DNA of 64,000 nt from Streptantibioticus parmotrematis (GTDB lineage: Bacteria > Actinomycetota > Actinomycetes > Streptomycetales > Streptomycetaceae), in NCBI RefSeq assembly GCF_019890615.1, contig NZ_JAINVZ010000001.1, positions 372,001-436,000 of the forward strand, given 5' to 3'. Position numbers and translations under genes: made by a program. The notes beneath the pieces are model-generated. The model ran no database searches. It was not told the DNA's origin and was given only the letters and a program-made list of their open reading frames with translations. This document shows positions 48,456-63,759 of this stretch, piece after piece (the stretch's first letter is position 1; each line of letters opens with the position of its first letter).

Positions 48456-49511
48456 ATGTACGGCAAGGCATCGGCCCCGGAGTACCAGGGCGCCCTGCGG
48501 GCGCGGCTGTCGGTGAACTCCTCCTACGAGGAGGTGCTCGCGCAGGCGGCCGAGGAACAGCGGCGCTCGGTCCTGGAGTATGCGCGCGCCGGCCTCGCCA
48601 TGGCCGAGGCGCACCGCCGACTGGGCCAGGCGGAGGCGGCCGAACGCGCCTGGCGGGACAGCTACCGGGCCGCCGCCCGCGCGGGAGACAGCGGGGCGAT
48701 GGCCTGGGCCCTGTGGAGCGGCGGCACGCTGGCCCGCCAGCGCGGCCGGCTGGCGCTGGCCCGGCGCTGGCTGGCGGCCGCCGCGGCGTGCGCGGAGACC
48801 GGCGGGGACCGCGTGGCGCGTGGCTACGCGCTGGCCGGTCTGGCGGAGACGGGCCGCATCCAGGGCGACTACGCCGCCGTCGCCGAACTGCACGAACGTC
48901 TGCTGGCCGAGGCACGCGCACACGGCGAGCCGCGGCACGCCGTGTGGGCGCTGGAGGGCATCGCGCAGATGCGACGCAACTCGGGCGACCACGACACGGC
49001 CCTGGCGCTGTTCGAGGAGGCCGCCGACATCGCGAAGCGGGCCGACGACGCCCGCGGCCGGGCCTGGGCGTTGCGTGGCATAGCCGACGTGCTGTCGGTG
49101 CGGGGCGAGACGGACCGGGCGCTCGACCTGCTGAGCGAGGCCGAGGAGACCTGCCGTGCGATGCGGCTGGACAGCGCGCTCGCGTACAACCACAAGATGC
49201 GGGGCAACGTGCTGTTCCGGGCCGGACGGTACCAGCGGGCCCAGGAGACGTACGCCGGTGCCCTCGCCGAGTTCCGGGCGATCGACGAGCCGCGCGGTGA
49301 GGCTCTGGCACGGCTCGGCCTGGTCAAGTCCCGCGCGATGCTGGGCACTTGCTCCCCGGACCGCACCGCCGCCGAACTCGACGAACTGGACGGCACCTTC
49401 GAACGCATCGGCCTGCACCACGCCCGCGAGATGGTGGAGAGGTTCCGCACCGAACACGGCCTCACCGCCGGACCCCCGACGGCCCGGACCCACGACGGCC
49501 TCAGCGCGTAG
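48456..49511 (+). CDS. Tetratricopeptide-repeat protein
   Basis: 351 residues from ATG 48456 (GAGG upstream). All-helical: at least seven TPR-like units of ~40 residues (for example YALAGLAETGRIQGDYAAVAELHERLLAEA; ALEGIAQMRRNSGDHDTALALFEEA; RGNVLFRAGRYQRAQETYAGALAEF). No signal peptide, HTH or ATPase motif. Similar to the repeat part of LAL or SARP regulators but free-standing, so probably a protein-interaction scaffold. Partner unknown. Ends convergent with the response regulator gene. Confidence 0.85.
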   Translation: MYGKASAPEYQGALRARLSVNSSYEEVLAQAAEEQRRSVLEYARAGLAMAEAHRRLGQAEAAERAWRDSYRAAARAGDSGAMAWALWSGGTLARQRGRLALARRWLAAAAACAETGGDRVARGYALAGLAETGRIQGDYAAVAELHERLLAEARAHGEPRHAVWALEGIAQMRRNSGDHDTALALFEEAADIAKRADDARGRAWALRGIADVLSVRGETDRALDLLSEAEETCRAMRLDSALAYNHKMRGNVLFRAGRYQRAQETYAGALAEFRAIDEPRGEALARLGLVKSRAMLGTCSPDRTAAELDELDGTFERIGLHHAREMVERFRTEHGLTAGPPTARTHDGLSA

Positions 49512-49532
49512 TGCCGCGTGCGGCGAGCACCG

Positions 49533-50228
49533 TCACGACGGTGTGACGAGTCGCGTCTCGTAGGCGAAGACGACCGCCTGGACGCGGTCGCGGAGTTCCA
49601 GTTTGACCAGGACCCGGCCGAGGTGGGTCTTGACGGTGGCCTCGGCGAGGTGGAGGTCCGTGGCGATCTCCGCGTTGGACTTGCCCTTTCCCACCTCCGT
49701 GAGGATCTCCCGCTCGCGCGCGGTCAGCCGTCCCAGGCGATCGTCGGTCGGTTTGTCCGCGGTGGGCAGTTGGTGCGCGCAGGTCTCCAGGAGCCTGCGG
49801 GTCACCCGGGGCGAGACCACGGCGTCCCCGGAGGCGACCGTGCGGATCGCGGCGAGCAGTTCCTCGGGCCGGGCGTTCTTGATGAGGAAACCGGAGGCAC
49901 CGGCCCGCAGCCCGGCGAAGGCGTACTCGTCGAGGTCGAACGTGGTGAGGATGAGGACCTTGGTCTCCGGGCGAGCGGTGATGATCCGCGTCGTGGCCTC
50001 GATGCCGTCCATGCCGGGCATGCGGACGTCCATCAGCACCACGTCGGGCCGCGACCGGCGCGCCAGGCGGACCGCCTCCGCCCCGTCGCCCGCCTCGCCG
50101 ACCACCGTCAGGTCCGGTTGCGAATCCAGGACGAGGTTGAACGCCACGCGCATCAACGGCTGGTCGTCGACGAGCAGGACACCGATCGGCGGGCCCTCCT
50201 CGGGTACGTCGTCCTCGCCCGCGCTCAC
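49533..50228 (-). CDS. NarL/LuxR-type response regulator
   Basis: 231 residues from GTG 50228. Receiver ~15-130: VDDQPLMR (acidic pair), phospho-acceptor Asp67 in VVLMDVRMPG, Thr in LTTFD, Lys in LIKNA. C-terminal LuxR HTH ~165-220 (LTAREREILTEVGKGKSNAE). GTGA overlap with the kinase gene upstream; last gene of the four-gene operon. Expected to control the ABC genes and itself. Confidence 0.96.
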   Translation of the reverse strand: MSAGEDDVPEEGPPIGVLLVDDQPLMRVAFNLVLDSQPDLTVVGEAGDGAEAVRLARRSRPDVVLMDVRMPGMDGIEATTRIITARPETKVLILTTFDLDEYAFAGLRAGASGFLIKNARPEELLAAIRTVASGDAVVSPRVTRRLLETCAHQLPTADKPTDDRLGRLTAREREILTEVGKGKSNAEIATDLHLAEATVKTHLGRVLVKLELRDRVQAVVFAYETRLVTPS

Positions 50229-51484
50229 CCTGTTCCCCTCTGTTCCCCGTCGAACCGCTCCTCGGCCCGCGCCCCACCCGACCGCCCGACCGGCTCGCCG
50301 AGGCTCAGGCAGGTGGCGACCCGCCAGCCGCCGTGGGGGAGTGGCCCCGCCTCGACGACGGCGCCGTAGGCCGCGACCCGGTCCCGCATCCCCGCGATGC
50401 CGTGGCCGCCTTCACCGCCGACGGTCACCGGCCGCCCGTCGTCCCGTACCTCGATCCCGATCCGGTCGTCCCGGCAGCTTACGCGGACCGTCGCCCGCGC
50501 CCCGGGCGAGGCGTGCTTGAGGGTGTTCGTCAGCGCTTCCTGCACGAGGCGGTAGACGGTCAACTGCGCGGCGGCGGAGGCGTTTCGCGTGCCGCCTTCG
50601 ACGGTCAGCCGCACCGGCAGCCCGGCGGCCCGCACCTGGGCGGCGAGGGCGTCGAGCTGGGCGATGCCGGGCTGCGGGTGGCGCACCGCGTCCGGTTCGT
50701 CGGGGCGCAGCTTGCCGAGGAAGCGGCGCATGTCGGTGAGGGCCTGCCGACCGGTGTCGGAGACCTGGTCCATCGCCGTGACCGCCTTGTCCGGTGAACG
50801 CGGCACGGCGAACTTCGCGCCGTCGGCGAGCGCGACCATCACCGACAGGCTGTGTGTGACGATGTCGTGCATCTCGCGGGCGATGCGGGCGCGTTCGCCC
50901 GCGACGGCGAGTTGGGCGCGCTGGTCGCGTTCGCGCTCGAGACGGGCCGCGCGGTCCTCCAGGGCGGCGAGGTACGCGCGCCGGGTGCGCAGGTTCATGC
51001 CGATGACACCGGCCGCCACGGCCATGCCGGACAGTGCGACGAACGCCTTGACGCCCGCGTGCCCCGGAGGCGCGAAACGCATCGACGCCAGCACGATGCC
51101 CGACTCCAGCACACCGGCGGCGATCCAGGTCCTGGTGCGGTCGCAGTGGGCCGCGACCGTGTAGAGGGCGACGAGCAGCGCGACGTCACCCGGGATGATC
51201 ATCCCGTACAGCCACTGGCCGAAGGCGACCGCCGCGACGACGCCGAAGACGACCCAGGGCCCCTTGCGCCGCCAGGCCAACGGCACCATGATCGCCGCCT
51301 GGAACGCGAGCAGCACGGGATGGTGACCGAAGTACCACCTCGCCGGGGCGGTGGTCGCCAGCAGCAGCAGGACGGTCAACAGCGCGTCGGCCAGGAGCGG
51401 ATGGCCCGCCAGCGTCCCGCGCAGGCCGGGACCCCGGTGCGGCGGACGCGCACCGGGGCCGGACGGCTGGTGTGGTGATGTCAC
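50225..51484 (-). CDS. Sensor histidine kinase (HisKA_3 type)
   Basis: 419 residues from GTG 51484, which overlaps the permease stop (GTGA). Five membrane segments (~30-190, starting LADALLTVLLLLATTAPARW), dimerisation/phospho-acceptor REMHDIVTHSLSVM (His ~230), HATPase with EALTNTLKHA and GGHGIAGMRDRV. Partner of the following response regulator. The four-gene layout with an ABC-2 exporter recalls BceRS/DesKR-type systems that sense envelope stress or antimicrobial compounds. Confidence 0.95.
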   Translation of the reverse strand: MTSPHQPSGPGARPPHRGPGLRGTLAGHPLLADALLTVLLLLATTAPARWYFGHHPVLLAFQAAIMVPLAWRRKGPWVVFGVVAAVAFGQWLYGMIIPGDVALLVALYTVAAHCDRTRTWIAAGVLESGIVLASMRFAPPGHAGVKAFVALSGMAVAAGVIGMNLRTRRAYLAALEDRAARLERERDQRAQLAVAGERARIAREMHDIVTHSLSVMVALADGAKFAVPRSPDKAVTAMDQVSDTGRQALTDMRRFLGKLRPDEPDAVRHPQPGIAQLDALAAQVRAAGLPVRLTVEGGTRNASAAAQLTVYRLVQEALTNTLKHASPGARATVRVSCRDDRIGIEVRDDGRPVTVGGEGGHGIAGMRDRVAAYGAVVEAGPLPHGGWRVATCLSLGEPVGRSGGARAEERFDGEQRGTG

Positions 51485-52299
51485 GCGTCCCGCCGCTTGA
51501 GTACCACCGCTCCCGCCACCAGCGCGGCCACCGCGTACAGCGCGAAGACCAGGAAGCCGGTCCACGGCGTCAGTTGGTGCGCCTCGGTGTGCAGGGTCAG
51601 CAGCGACTCGCCCGCGTTGCTCGGCAGGTACTGGTTGACGTGGTCCGCCCAGGACGACGGCAGTGCCTCGGCCAGTGCGGGCAGCACCAGCAGGACGCCG
51701 AAGACACTCGCGATGCCGCCCGGCGTCGACCGGACCACGGCGCCGAGGCCCACGCCGAGCAGGCCGACGACGGTGAGGTAGAGCGCGGTGCCCAGGACGA
51801 TCCGCGTCACTCCGGGCGCGGTGAGGGAGACCTGGATGTGCTGTGCGGACAGCACCGCCTGGCCCGCGGAGAAGGCGACGACGGAGGCGATCGCCATCAG
51901 CACGACGGTGACGACGGCGAAGACCGCGGCCTTCGCCCACAGCACCGGCAGACGGCGCGGCACCGCGGAGAGCGTCGCGCGGATCATGCCGGTCGAGTAC
52001 TCGCCGGTCACCACCATGACGCCCAGCACACCGACCGCGAGCTGCGCGATGCGGTATCCGGCGAGGCTGCGCGAGGCCGCCTCGAAGTGCGCCTTCTCCG
52101 GCGGCGGCATGGTCGCCCAGTGGCTCTCGGTGGCCCAGCAGATCAGCATGCCGAAGCCGATCATCGCCACGATGGCGACCAGCAGGGTGATGTACGTGCT
52201 GCGCAGTGTGCGCAGTTTGATCCACTCGGAGGTGAGCACCCGGACCTGGGTGACGCGCCCGCGCGGGACGACGACTGCGGTGGTGGGCAGCGTGCTCAT
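51481..52299 (-). CDS. ABC-2 type transporter permease
   Basis: 272 residues. Six membrane segments; begins VRVLTSEWIKLRTLRSTYIT, the ABC-2 N-terminal signature, and GEYSTGMIRATL in the middle. Start ATG 52299 overlaps the ATPase stop by 4 bp. Forms an exporter with the ATPase; cargo could be an antibiotic or lipid. Confidence 0.95.
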   Translation of the reverse strand: MSTLPTTAVVVPRGRVTQVRVLTSEWIKLRTLRSTYITLLVAIVAMIGFGMLICWATESHWATMPPPEKAHFEAASRSLAGYRIAQLAVGVLGVMVVTGEYSTGMIRATLSAVPRRLPVLWAKAAVFAVVTVVLMAIASVVAFSAGQAVLSAQHIQVSLTAPGVTRIVLGTALYLTVVGLLGVGLGAVVRSTPGGIASVFGVLLVLPALAEALPSSWADHVNQYLPSNAGESLLTLHTEAHQLTPWTGFLVFALYAVAALVAGAVVLKRRDA

Positions 52300-53240
52300 A
52301 CGGCGGTTCCTTCGGCTACGGCGGTCTCGGCGGCCGGGACCGCCGCCTGGTACTCCACGGCATCCCTGGTCAGTTCCATGAACGCCTCCTCCAACGAGGC
52401 GTGCTGCGGGGTGAGTTCGTAGAGCACCACGCCGTGCTCGGCCGCGATCCGGCCGATCTGCTCACTGTCGAGACCGGTCACGTTCAGGACCCCGGACTCC
52501 GCACTGGTCACCGTCACGTCCGGACCGGACAGCTGCGCGCGCAGCAGTCCCGCGTCCGGTGTGCGCACCCGCACGGTGTCGCTCGACGCCTGCCGGGTGA
52601 ACTCGGCGACGGAGGTGTCCGCGATGAGCCGCCCGCGCCCGACGATGATCAGGTGCTCGGCGGTGAGGGCCATCTCGCTCATCAGGTGCGAGGAGACGAA
52701 GATCGTGCGGCCTTCCGCGGCCAGGCTCTTGAGCAGGTTGCGGATCCACAGGATGCCCTCGGGGTCGAGGCCGTTGACCGGCTCGTCGAGGATCACCGTG
52801 GCCGGGTCGCCCAGCAGCGCGCTGGCGATGCCGAGCCGCTGCCCCATGCCCAGCGAGAAGCTGCCGGCACGCTTGCGCGCCACGTCACCGAGACCGACCA
52901 GCTCGATCACCTCCTCCACCCGGGAGCGGGGGATGCCGGTGGTGGCGGCGAGAGCGAGCAGGTGGTTGAAGGCGCTGCGGCCGGTGTGGATCGCGCGGGC
53001 CTCCAGCATCGCCCCGACCTCGTGCAGCGGCGCGGGGTGGTCGGCGTACGACTTGCCATTGACCAGGGCCCGTCCCGAGGTCGGCGTGTCCAGACCCAGC
53101 AGCATGCGCATGGTGGTGGACTTGCCGGCGCCGTTGGGGCCGAGGAAGCCGGTCACCACACCGGGCCGCACGGTGAAGCTGAGGTCCTCCACGGCGGTCT
53201 TGGGTCCGTAGCGCTTGGTGAGTGCGGTGGCTTCGATCAT
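52296..53240 (-). CDS. ABC transporter ATP-binding protein (drug/lipid exporter type)
   Basis: 314 residues. Walker A GPNGAGKSTTMRML (~35-44), signature FSLGMGQRLGIASALLG, Walker B VILDEPVNGLDPEG, switch His in FVSSHLMSE, and an ATPase-specific C-terminal ~80 residues. First gene of the leftward operon ATPase-permease-kinase-regulator, all joined by 4-bp overlaps. Confidence 0.96.
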   Translation of the reverse strand: MIEATALTKRYGPKTAVEDLSFTVRPGVVTGFLGPNGAGKSTTMRMLLGLDTPTSGRALVNGKSYADHPAPLHEVGAMLEARAIHTGRSAFNHLLALAATTGIPRSRVEEVIELVGLGDVARKRAGSFSLGMGQRLGIASALLGDPATVILDEPVNGLDPEGILWIRNLLKSLAAEGRTIFVSSHLMSEMALTAEHLIIVGRGRLIADTSVAEFTRQASSDTVRVRTPDAGLLRAQLSGPDVTVTSAESGVLNVTGLDSEQIGRIAAEHGVVLYELTPQHASLEEAFMELTRDAVEYQAAVPAAETAVAEGTAV

Positions 53241-53427
53241 GCGGGGGTGCTTCCTCGGGTAGGCGGACTCGGCGCCACCACGCTAGGGGCCCCGCCTGTG
53301 CGCGCACGATCCTCACCGGTCGCAACCTTCACCGCCACGGGTGCGCCCGTGGTCGTACGGGGGTACGCCCGGAGGCGTACGAGCGGCACCCCCGCCGCCG
53401 GACCGCCGACGCCTCCGCCGCGCCGGG

Positions 53428-53892
53428 TCACTCCTCGAGCGCTCGCGTCATGCGGTCGAAATCCTCCAGGAGCGCGGCGAGCCGGCGAGGCGCGATGGCA
53501 TCGGTCATGCGGGCCTCGATGGCATAGACGGCCTTCTGCGCCGCACGCAGCACACGTCGGCCCTCCGGGGTGAGGGTCGTGGGACGGGCACGGCCCGCCT
53601 CGACGGTGTCCGGACGCTCGATGAGCCCGGCGGTCTGCAAACCGCGCATCACCACGTTCATGGACTGCCGTGTGACGAACGTGGCGCGGGCCAGGTCGGC
53701 GTTGGACATGCCGGGACGCGCGGCGAGCACTTCGAGACACGCGTACTGCGGCACGGTCAGGCCGTGCTCCCGCAAGGCCTTGTCCATGGCCCCGCGTAGT
53801 GCGGCGTGGGCGCGTTTGAGCCGGTAGCCCACGTGGGAGAGCACGTCGTCGTCGGCCGGGTGCGGTGTGGCCACGGGCGGCCTGCCTTTCAT
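53428..53892 (-). CDS. MarR-family transcriptional regulator
   Basis: 154 residues from ATG 53892. Winged helix: MSNADLARATFVTRQSMNVVMRGLQ recognition helix, RPDTVEAGRARPTTLT wing. Divergent from the VOC protein gene; one of two identical-pattern inverted repeats covers its own start codon, so autorepression is very likely. Confidence 0.94.
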   Translation of the reverse strand: MKGRPPVATPHPADDDVLSHVGYRLKRAHAALRGAMDKALREHGLTVPQYACLEVLAARPGMSNADLARATFVTRQSMNVVMRGLQTAGLIERPDTVEAGRARPTTLTPEGRRVLRAAQKAVYAIEARMTDAIAPRRLAALLEDFDRMTRALEE

Positions 53893-53953
53893 GTCAGCAC
53901 TTTGACATCTGAGTGGTGGTGTCCTACCGTCGATTATGTCAAAGTCCTGACAT
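53891..53953. promoter_or_regulatory. Two copies of operator ATGTCA-N6-TGACAT
   Basis: 18-bp inverted repeats at 53891-53908 and 53936-53953 with identical six-base arms and different centres, 45 bp apart. The first spans the MarR start codon; the second lies 59-76 bp before the VOC ATG. Classic MarR-type divergent operator pair. Confidence 0.85.
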
Positions 53954-54011
53954 TGAATCCATCGGATCCAGGATCCAGGATCCGTCGAACCCAGGAGAGA
54001 GAAGGTCCCCC

Positions 54012-54380
54012 ATGTCCATCACTGTCGACGGCCCCGACTTCGTGGCCCTGCAGGTGCGTGACGTGGAAGCCGCGGCGCGGTTCTGCGAGAAGCACCTCGG
54101 CCTCGTCCGCGTCCCCGCCTCGCCCCCCGGCGCGATCGTGTTCGACACCAAGCCCTGCCCGATCGCGGTGCGTGAGCTCCTGCCGGGCACCGATCTGGAC
54201 GCCGGCCGTCCGGGTCTCGGGGTCGCCCTGTGGTTCTCCACCCCCGACGCCCACGCGCTGCACGACCAGCTCGTCGCGGGCGGCGTCGAGATCCTCACCC
54301 CCATCAGCGACAGCCCGTTCGGCCCGGTGTTCTCGTTCACCGGCCCCGAGGGCTACGTCCTGACCGTCCACGGAGCCTGA
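54012..54380 (+). CDS. VOC (glyoxalase-like) family protein
   Basis: 122 residues from ATG 54012 (GGAGAGAGAAGG upstream). VOC fold: FVALQVRDVEAAARFCEKHLGLVRV, then GLGVALWFSTPDAHALHDQLVAGGVEI and SFTGPEGYVLTVHG. Probable small-molecule binding or resistance protein controlled by the divergent MarR. Two bases separate its stop from the glycosylase gene. Confidence 0.92.
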   Translation: MSITVDGPDFVALQVRDVEAAARFCEKHLGLVRVPASPPGAIVFDTKPCPIAVRELLPGTDLDAGRPGLGVALWFSTPDAHALHDQLVAGGVEILTPISDSPFGPVFSFTGPEGYVLTVHGA

Positions 54381-54382
54381 CC

Positions 54383-55333
54383 GTGCCCTCGGCCTCCTTC
54401 ACCCCCGAGGGACCGTACCGCCTGGCGTCGTCCATCCGGTTCCTCGAGGGGTTCACCCCCGCCTCGTACGAGCAGGTGGCCGACGGTGTGCTGCGGCTCG
54501 CGTTCCCCGCCGACGACGGGCACAGCGTGATCGGCTGCGCGATCAGCCAGAAGGAGGCGGGGGACACCCCGTCGGCGGCCGTTTCGGCGCGGTTCACCGT
54601 GCACCGCGACGGCCGCACCGTCCCGGCCGCCGCGGGCACCCCGGCGCACGCCGCGGCGCGCTCCCAGATCGCCCGGATCCTGTCCCTGGACGTCGACGGC
54701 ACCGGCTTCCCCGCCCTGGGCGAGACCGACCCGGTCGTCGCCGGGCTCCAGGCCGACCACCCCGGACTGCGACCCGTCTGCTTCCACTCGCCCTACGAGG
54801 CGGCCGTGTGGGCCGTCATCGGCAACCGCCTGCGCGTGTCCCAGGCCGCCGCCGTCAAAGCCCGCCTCGCCCGTGACTACGGCCAGGCCGTCGACGTCGC
54901 CGGACAACGGCTGCACGCCTTCCCCACCCCCGAGGCCCTGCGCCGCCTCGACCGCGTCGACGGCCTGACCGGCACCAAGGTGGAGCGCCTGCACGCGATC
55001 GCCGAGGCCGCCCTCGACGGACGTCTCGACGCCGCCGCCCTGCGCGCCCAGCCCGCGGAGTTCGCGCTCACCGACCTCAGGGAACTGCCCGGCATCGGCC
55101 CGTTCTCCGCCGAACTCGTCCTCATCAGGGGCGCGGGACACCCTGACGTCTTCCCGGCAGCCGAGCCACGCATCCACCGGGCCATGGCCGTCGAGTACCG
55201 CCTCGACGCGGACACCGCCGCCGACCCCGCCCGCCTCGCGCGGATCGCCGACGCGTGGCGGCCCTACCGCAGCTGGGTCGGGTCGCTGCTGCGCGTCCGC
55301 GCTCACGAACGTGCGACGAGTGGGCCCGTCTAG
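54383..55333 (+). CDS. DNA-3-methyladenine glycosylase 2 family protein (AlkA-like)
   Basis: 316 residues from GTG 54383, with GGAG 7 bases upstream and only 2 bases after the VOC stop. N-terminal ~120 residues of AlkA type, then the HhH-GPD fold: VWAVIGNRLRVSQAAAVKARL, hairpin LRELPGIGPFSAELVLIRG, and HPDVFPAAEPRIHRA. In E. coli AlkA the catalytic Asp lies in the segment after DVF; here that stretch reads PAAE, so Glu appears to replace it. Excises alkylated purines; activity may differ from the family norm. Co-regulated with the VOC gene under MarR. Confidence 0.9.
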   Translation: MPSASFTPEGPYRLASSIRFLEGFTPASYEQVADGVLRLAFPADDGHSVIGCAISQKEAGDTPSAAVSARFTVHRDGRTVPAAAGTPAHAAARSQIARILSLDVDGTGFPALGETDPVVAGLQADHPGLRPVCFHSPYEAAVWAVIGNRLRVSQAAAVKARLARDYGQAVDVAGQRLHAFPTPEALRRLDRVDGLTGTKVERLHAIAEAALDGRLDAAALRAQPAEFALTDLRELPGIGPFSAELVLIRGAGHPDVFPAAEPRIHRAMAVEYRLDADTAADPARLARIADAWRPYRSWVGSLLRVRAHERATSGPV

Positions 55334-55343
55334 CCGGGCAGCC

Positions 55344-55386
55344 GTGTTCCGTCCCCCCTCCCATGGCGGAAGCGGGGACGGAACAC
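55344..55386. terminator. Bidirectional terminator hairpin
   Basis: Perfect 13-bp arms GTGTTCCGTCCCC / GGGGACGGAACAC, 17-base loop, between the convergent glycosylase and secreted-protein genes. Confidence 0.9.
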
Positions 55387-55400
55387 GCTTGCCGCGAGCG

Positions 55401-57450
<2,050 letters not shown>

Positions 57451-57454
<4 letters not shown>

Positions 57455-57479
57455 CCGCGCACTTACCTCTGGGTAACAC
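57451..57479 (+). promoter_or_regulatory. Promoter of the DUF6230 gene with embedded TTACC-TCTG-GGTAA operator
   Basis: TTGACC (57451-57456), 17-bp spacer, TAACAC (57474-57479). The inverted repeat at 57463-57476 fills the spacer and overlaps the -10, so bound repressor would block RNA polymerase. The -35 overlaps the TetR stop codon. Confidence 0.7.
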
Positions 57480-57627
57480 TGCGATCGCCGCCCGCGTACG
57501 AGTGGTGCGCCTCGGTCCTCCTCTGCCAGGGACTCCAGGACCCGGCCCTCATCCGTACGCGCACGCTGTCCGCGCCAGGGCAACGCATGGAACGGCTGTC
57601 CCACGACACGCCACACCTGGAGTTCCC

Positions 57628-58251
57628 ATGGCTTCGAACAGCGTCCCACCCACCACCGCCCGGGTCGGCAGAGTCCGCCTGCGGCGGGCAGCGATCATGG
57701 CGGGCCCCGCCGCCGCCGCGGCCGCCGTCCTGGTGGTGCTCACCGCCCAGGGCGCGATCGCCGCGCAGTTCTCGATCTCCGGCATACCGTTCACCGTCAC
57801 GGCCAAGCAGCTCCAGGGCAACGGATTCGAGCAGTACGGCGGTCTCGACAACATGGCCGACGGCAGCCCGAACGCCGGGGACTCCGGTGGCCAGGAGGTC
57901 GTCGTGGTCTCCGCGATCAAGGACGCCACGCTCACCGACCTGTGCCAGAGCGTCAACCTCGGCGGCATCAACATGGTCATCCGGGCGGGCACCGGCAGCA
58001 CTCCGGTCTCCGCGCACGACCTGGTCACCGACTCCTCCGTGATCAGCGGTGACGCGGGCTTCAAGAACATCGAGATCGGCGGCGACGCGAGCACCTTCAC
58101 CAAGGGCGACTCCAAGGGCCCCTCCGGCGACTTCGGCCAGCAGGCCGACACCGTGACCATCGACAACCTGCGGCAGACCAACTACGCCACGACCGCCGCC
58201 ACCTTCAAACTGCCCGGTCTCCACCTGAGCTTCAAGAACGACGGCTGCTGA
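57628..58251 (+). CDS. DUF6230 family exported protein (often mislabelled cholesterol esterase)
   Basis: 207 residues. N-terminal membrane segment/signal (~22-45, MAGPAAAAAAVLVVLTAQGA), then a ~160-residue beta-rich domain: FSISGIPFTVTAKQLQGNGF, LTDLCQSVNLGGINMVI and a final Cys. Typical of actinomycete DUF6230 proteins, which are almost always followed by a DUF6114 gene. Role unknown; an envelope or cell-surface function in sporulating hyphae is a guess. GGAG 5 bases before the ATG. Confidence 0.92.
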   Translation: MASNSVPPTTARVGRVRLRRAAIMAGPAAAAAAVLVVLTAQGAIAAQFSISGIPFTVTAKQLQGNGFEQYGGLDNMADGSPNAGDSGGQEVVVVSAIKDATLTDLCQSVNLGGINMVIRAGTGSTPVSAHDLVTDSSVISGDAGFKNIEIGGDASTFTKGDSKGPSGDFGQQADTVTIDNLRQTNYATTAATFKLPGLHLSFKNDGC

Positions 58252-58254
58252 CCC

Positions 58255-58722
58255 ATGACCGACCCGGACCAGGCCGTCACCCCTGACGCCGACGCCGACG
58301 CCCAGGCCGACGAGTCCGCCCACCCCGCGGAGCCCGGGGTGGGGAGGTGGCGGGCCTGGCGCGGCCGACGGCCGTTCGCCGGCGGTGTGCTCGTCACGCT
58401 GGCGGGAGCCGAGATCCTCGCCACGGAGAAGGCGTCCTTCGGCGTGATCGTGCACATCGGCATGCAAGGACTGAGCGGCTACCTGATTCCCGTGGTGATG
58501 GTGGTCTGCGGCCTGCTCCTGCTGTTCAACCCGGCCCAGCGGCTCTTCTACTCGATCCTCTCCGTGCTGCTGACGCTGGGCAGTTGGGTGACGTCGAACC
58601 TCGGCGGCTTCTTCATCGGCCTGCTGCTCGGCCTGGTCGGCAGCTGCCTGTCGTTCGGCTGGCTGCCGGACCAGGCCCCGCGCCGCAGAAGGTGGGGCCG
58701 CCGCGCCCCCAGCACTTCGTGA
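58255..58722 (+). CDS. DUF6114 family membrane protein
   Basis: 155 residues, ATG 3 bases after the DUF6230 stop. Acidic N-terminus (~1-40), then four hydrophobic segments: PFAGGVLVTLAGAEILA, GYLIPVVMVVCGLLLLF, FYSILSVLLTLGSWV, GFFIGLLLGLVGSCLSF; basic C-terminal tail. Partner of the DUF6230 protein, probably anchoring or exporting it. Confidence 0.92.
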   Translation: MTDPDQAVTPDADADAQADESAHPAEPGVGRWRAWRGRRPFAGGVLVTLAGAEILATEKASFGVIVHIGMQGLSGYLIPVVMVVCGLLLLFNPAQRLFYSILSVLLTLGSWVTSNLGGFFIGLLLGLVGSCLSFGWLPDQAPRRRRWGRRAPSTS

Positions 58723-58733
58723 GGCCGCGCGAG

Positions 58734-58765
58734 GAGGCGCGTCGCCCCCAGCGGCGACGCGCCTC
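58734..58765 (+). terminator. Terminator after DUF6114
   Basis: Perfect 13-bp arms GAGGCGCGTCGCC / GGCGACGCGCCTC with a 6-base loop, 11 bases after the stop. Confidence 0.9.
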
Positions 58766-58966
58766 TTCGCGTGCCCGACGCCGTCCCGGCAGCCCGTCAC
58801 CGGCGGGATCCACGTCACCCCAGGACCACCCGGTCCCGGACGCCCTGCCCCGCCCCGCCCACGCGCCGTCGCGACCGTACGCGACGTGGACGCGCGAGCG
58901 CGTCCCCGGACCGGGGACGCGCTCCCCGGCTGGTGGGCCGCGCAGGGTATCCTGCCGCGTGGCCAG

Positions 58967-58990
58967 TTTTGTTGTCCTATGACAACGAAA
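58967..58990. promoter_or_regulatory. 24-bp imperfect palindrome upstream of the hybrid kinase
   Basis: Core GTTGTC-CTAT-GACAAC (58971-58986) with perfect 6-bp arms, extending to ten bases each side with one mismatch. It lies about 90 bp before the kinase ATG, in a 355-bp non-coding gap. Candidate operator; resembles but differs from the TTGTCC site of the TetR at 42 kb. Confidence 0.6.
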
Positions 58991-59077
58991 GTGGTGCGGT
59001 TGTTCCACCAACCACTGTCCGCCCTGGTCGGGCGGTCGCGACTGGGCCGGGGCCCGCGTAGCGGAAGAGACTGGGAA

Positions 59078-63667
<4,590 letters not shown>

Positions 63668-63759
63668 GACCGGACCGCAGACCGAGACGCCCGCACGACC
63701 CGGTTCCGCTCCCCTCGAGTCCCCTCGAGCCGGAACCGGGCCTCGGACCGAGGAGCGCA

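Noticed and set aside
51485-52225. Upstream extension of the histidine kinase frame
   Set aside because: It lies over the ABC permease in another frame; the GTG at 51484 in a 4-bp overlap is the natural start.
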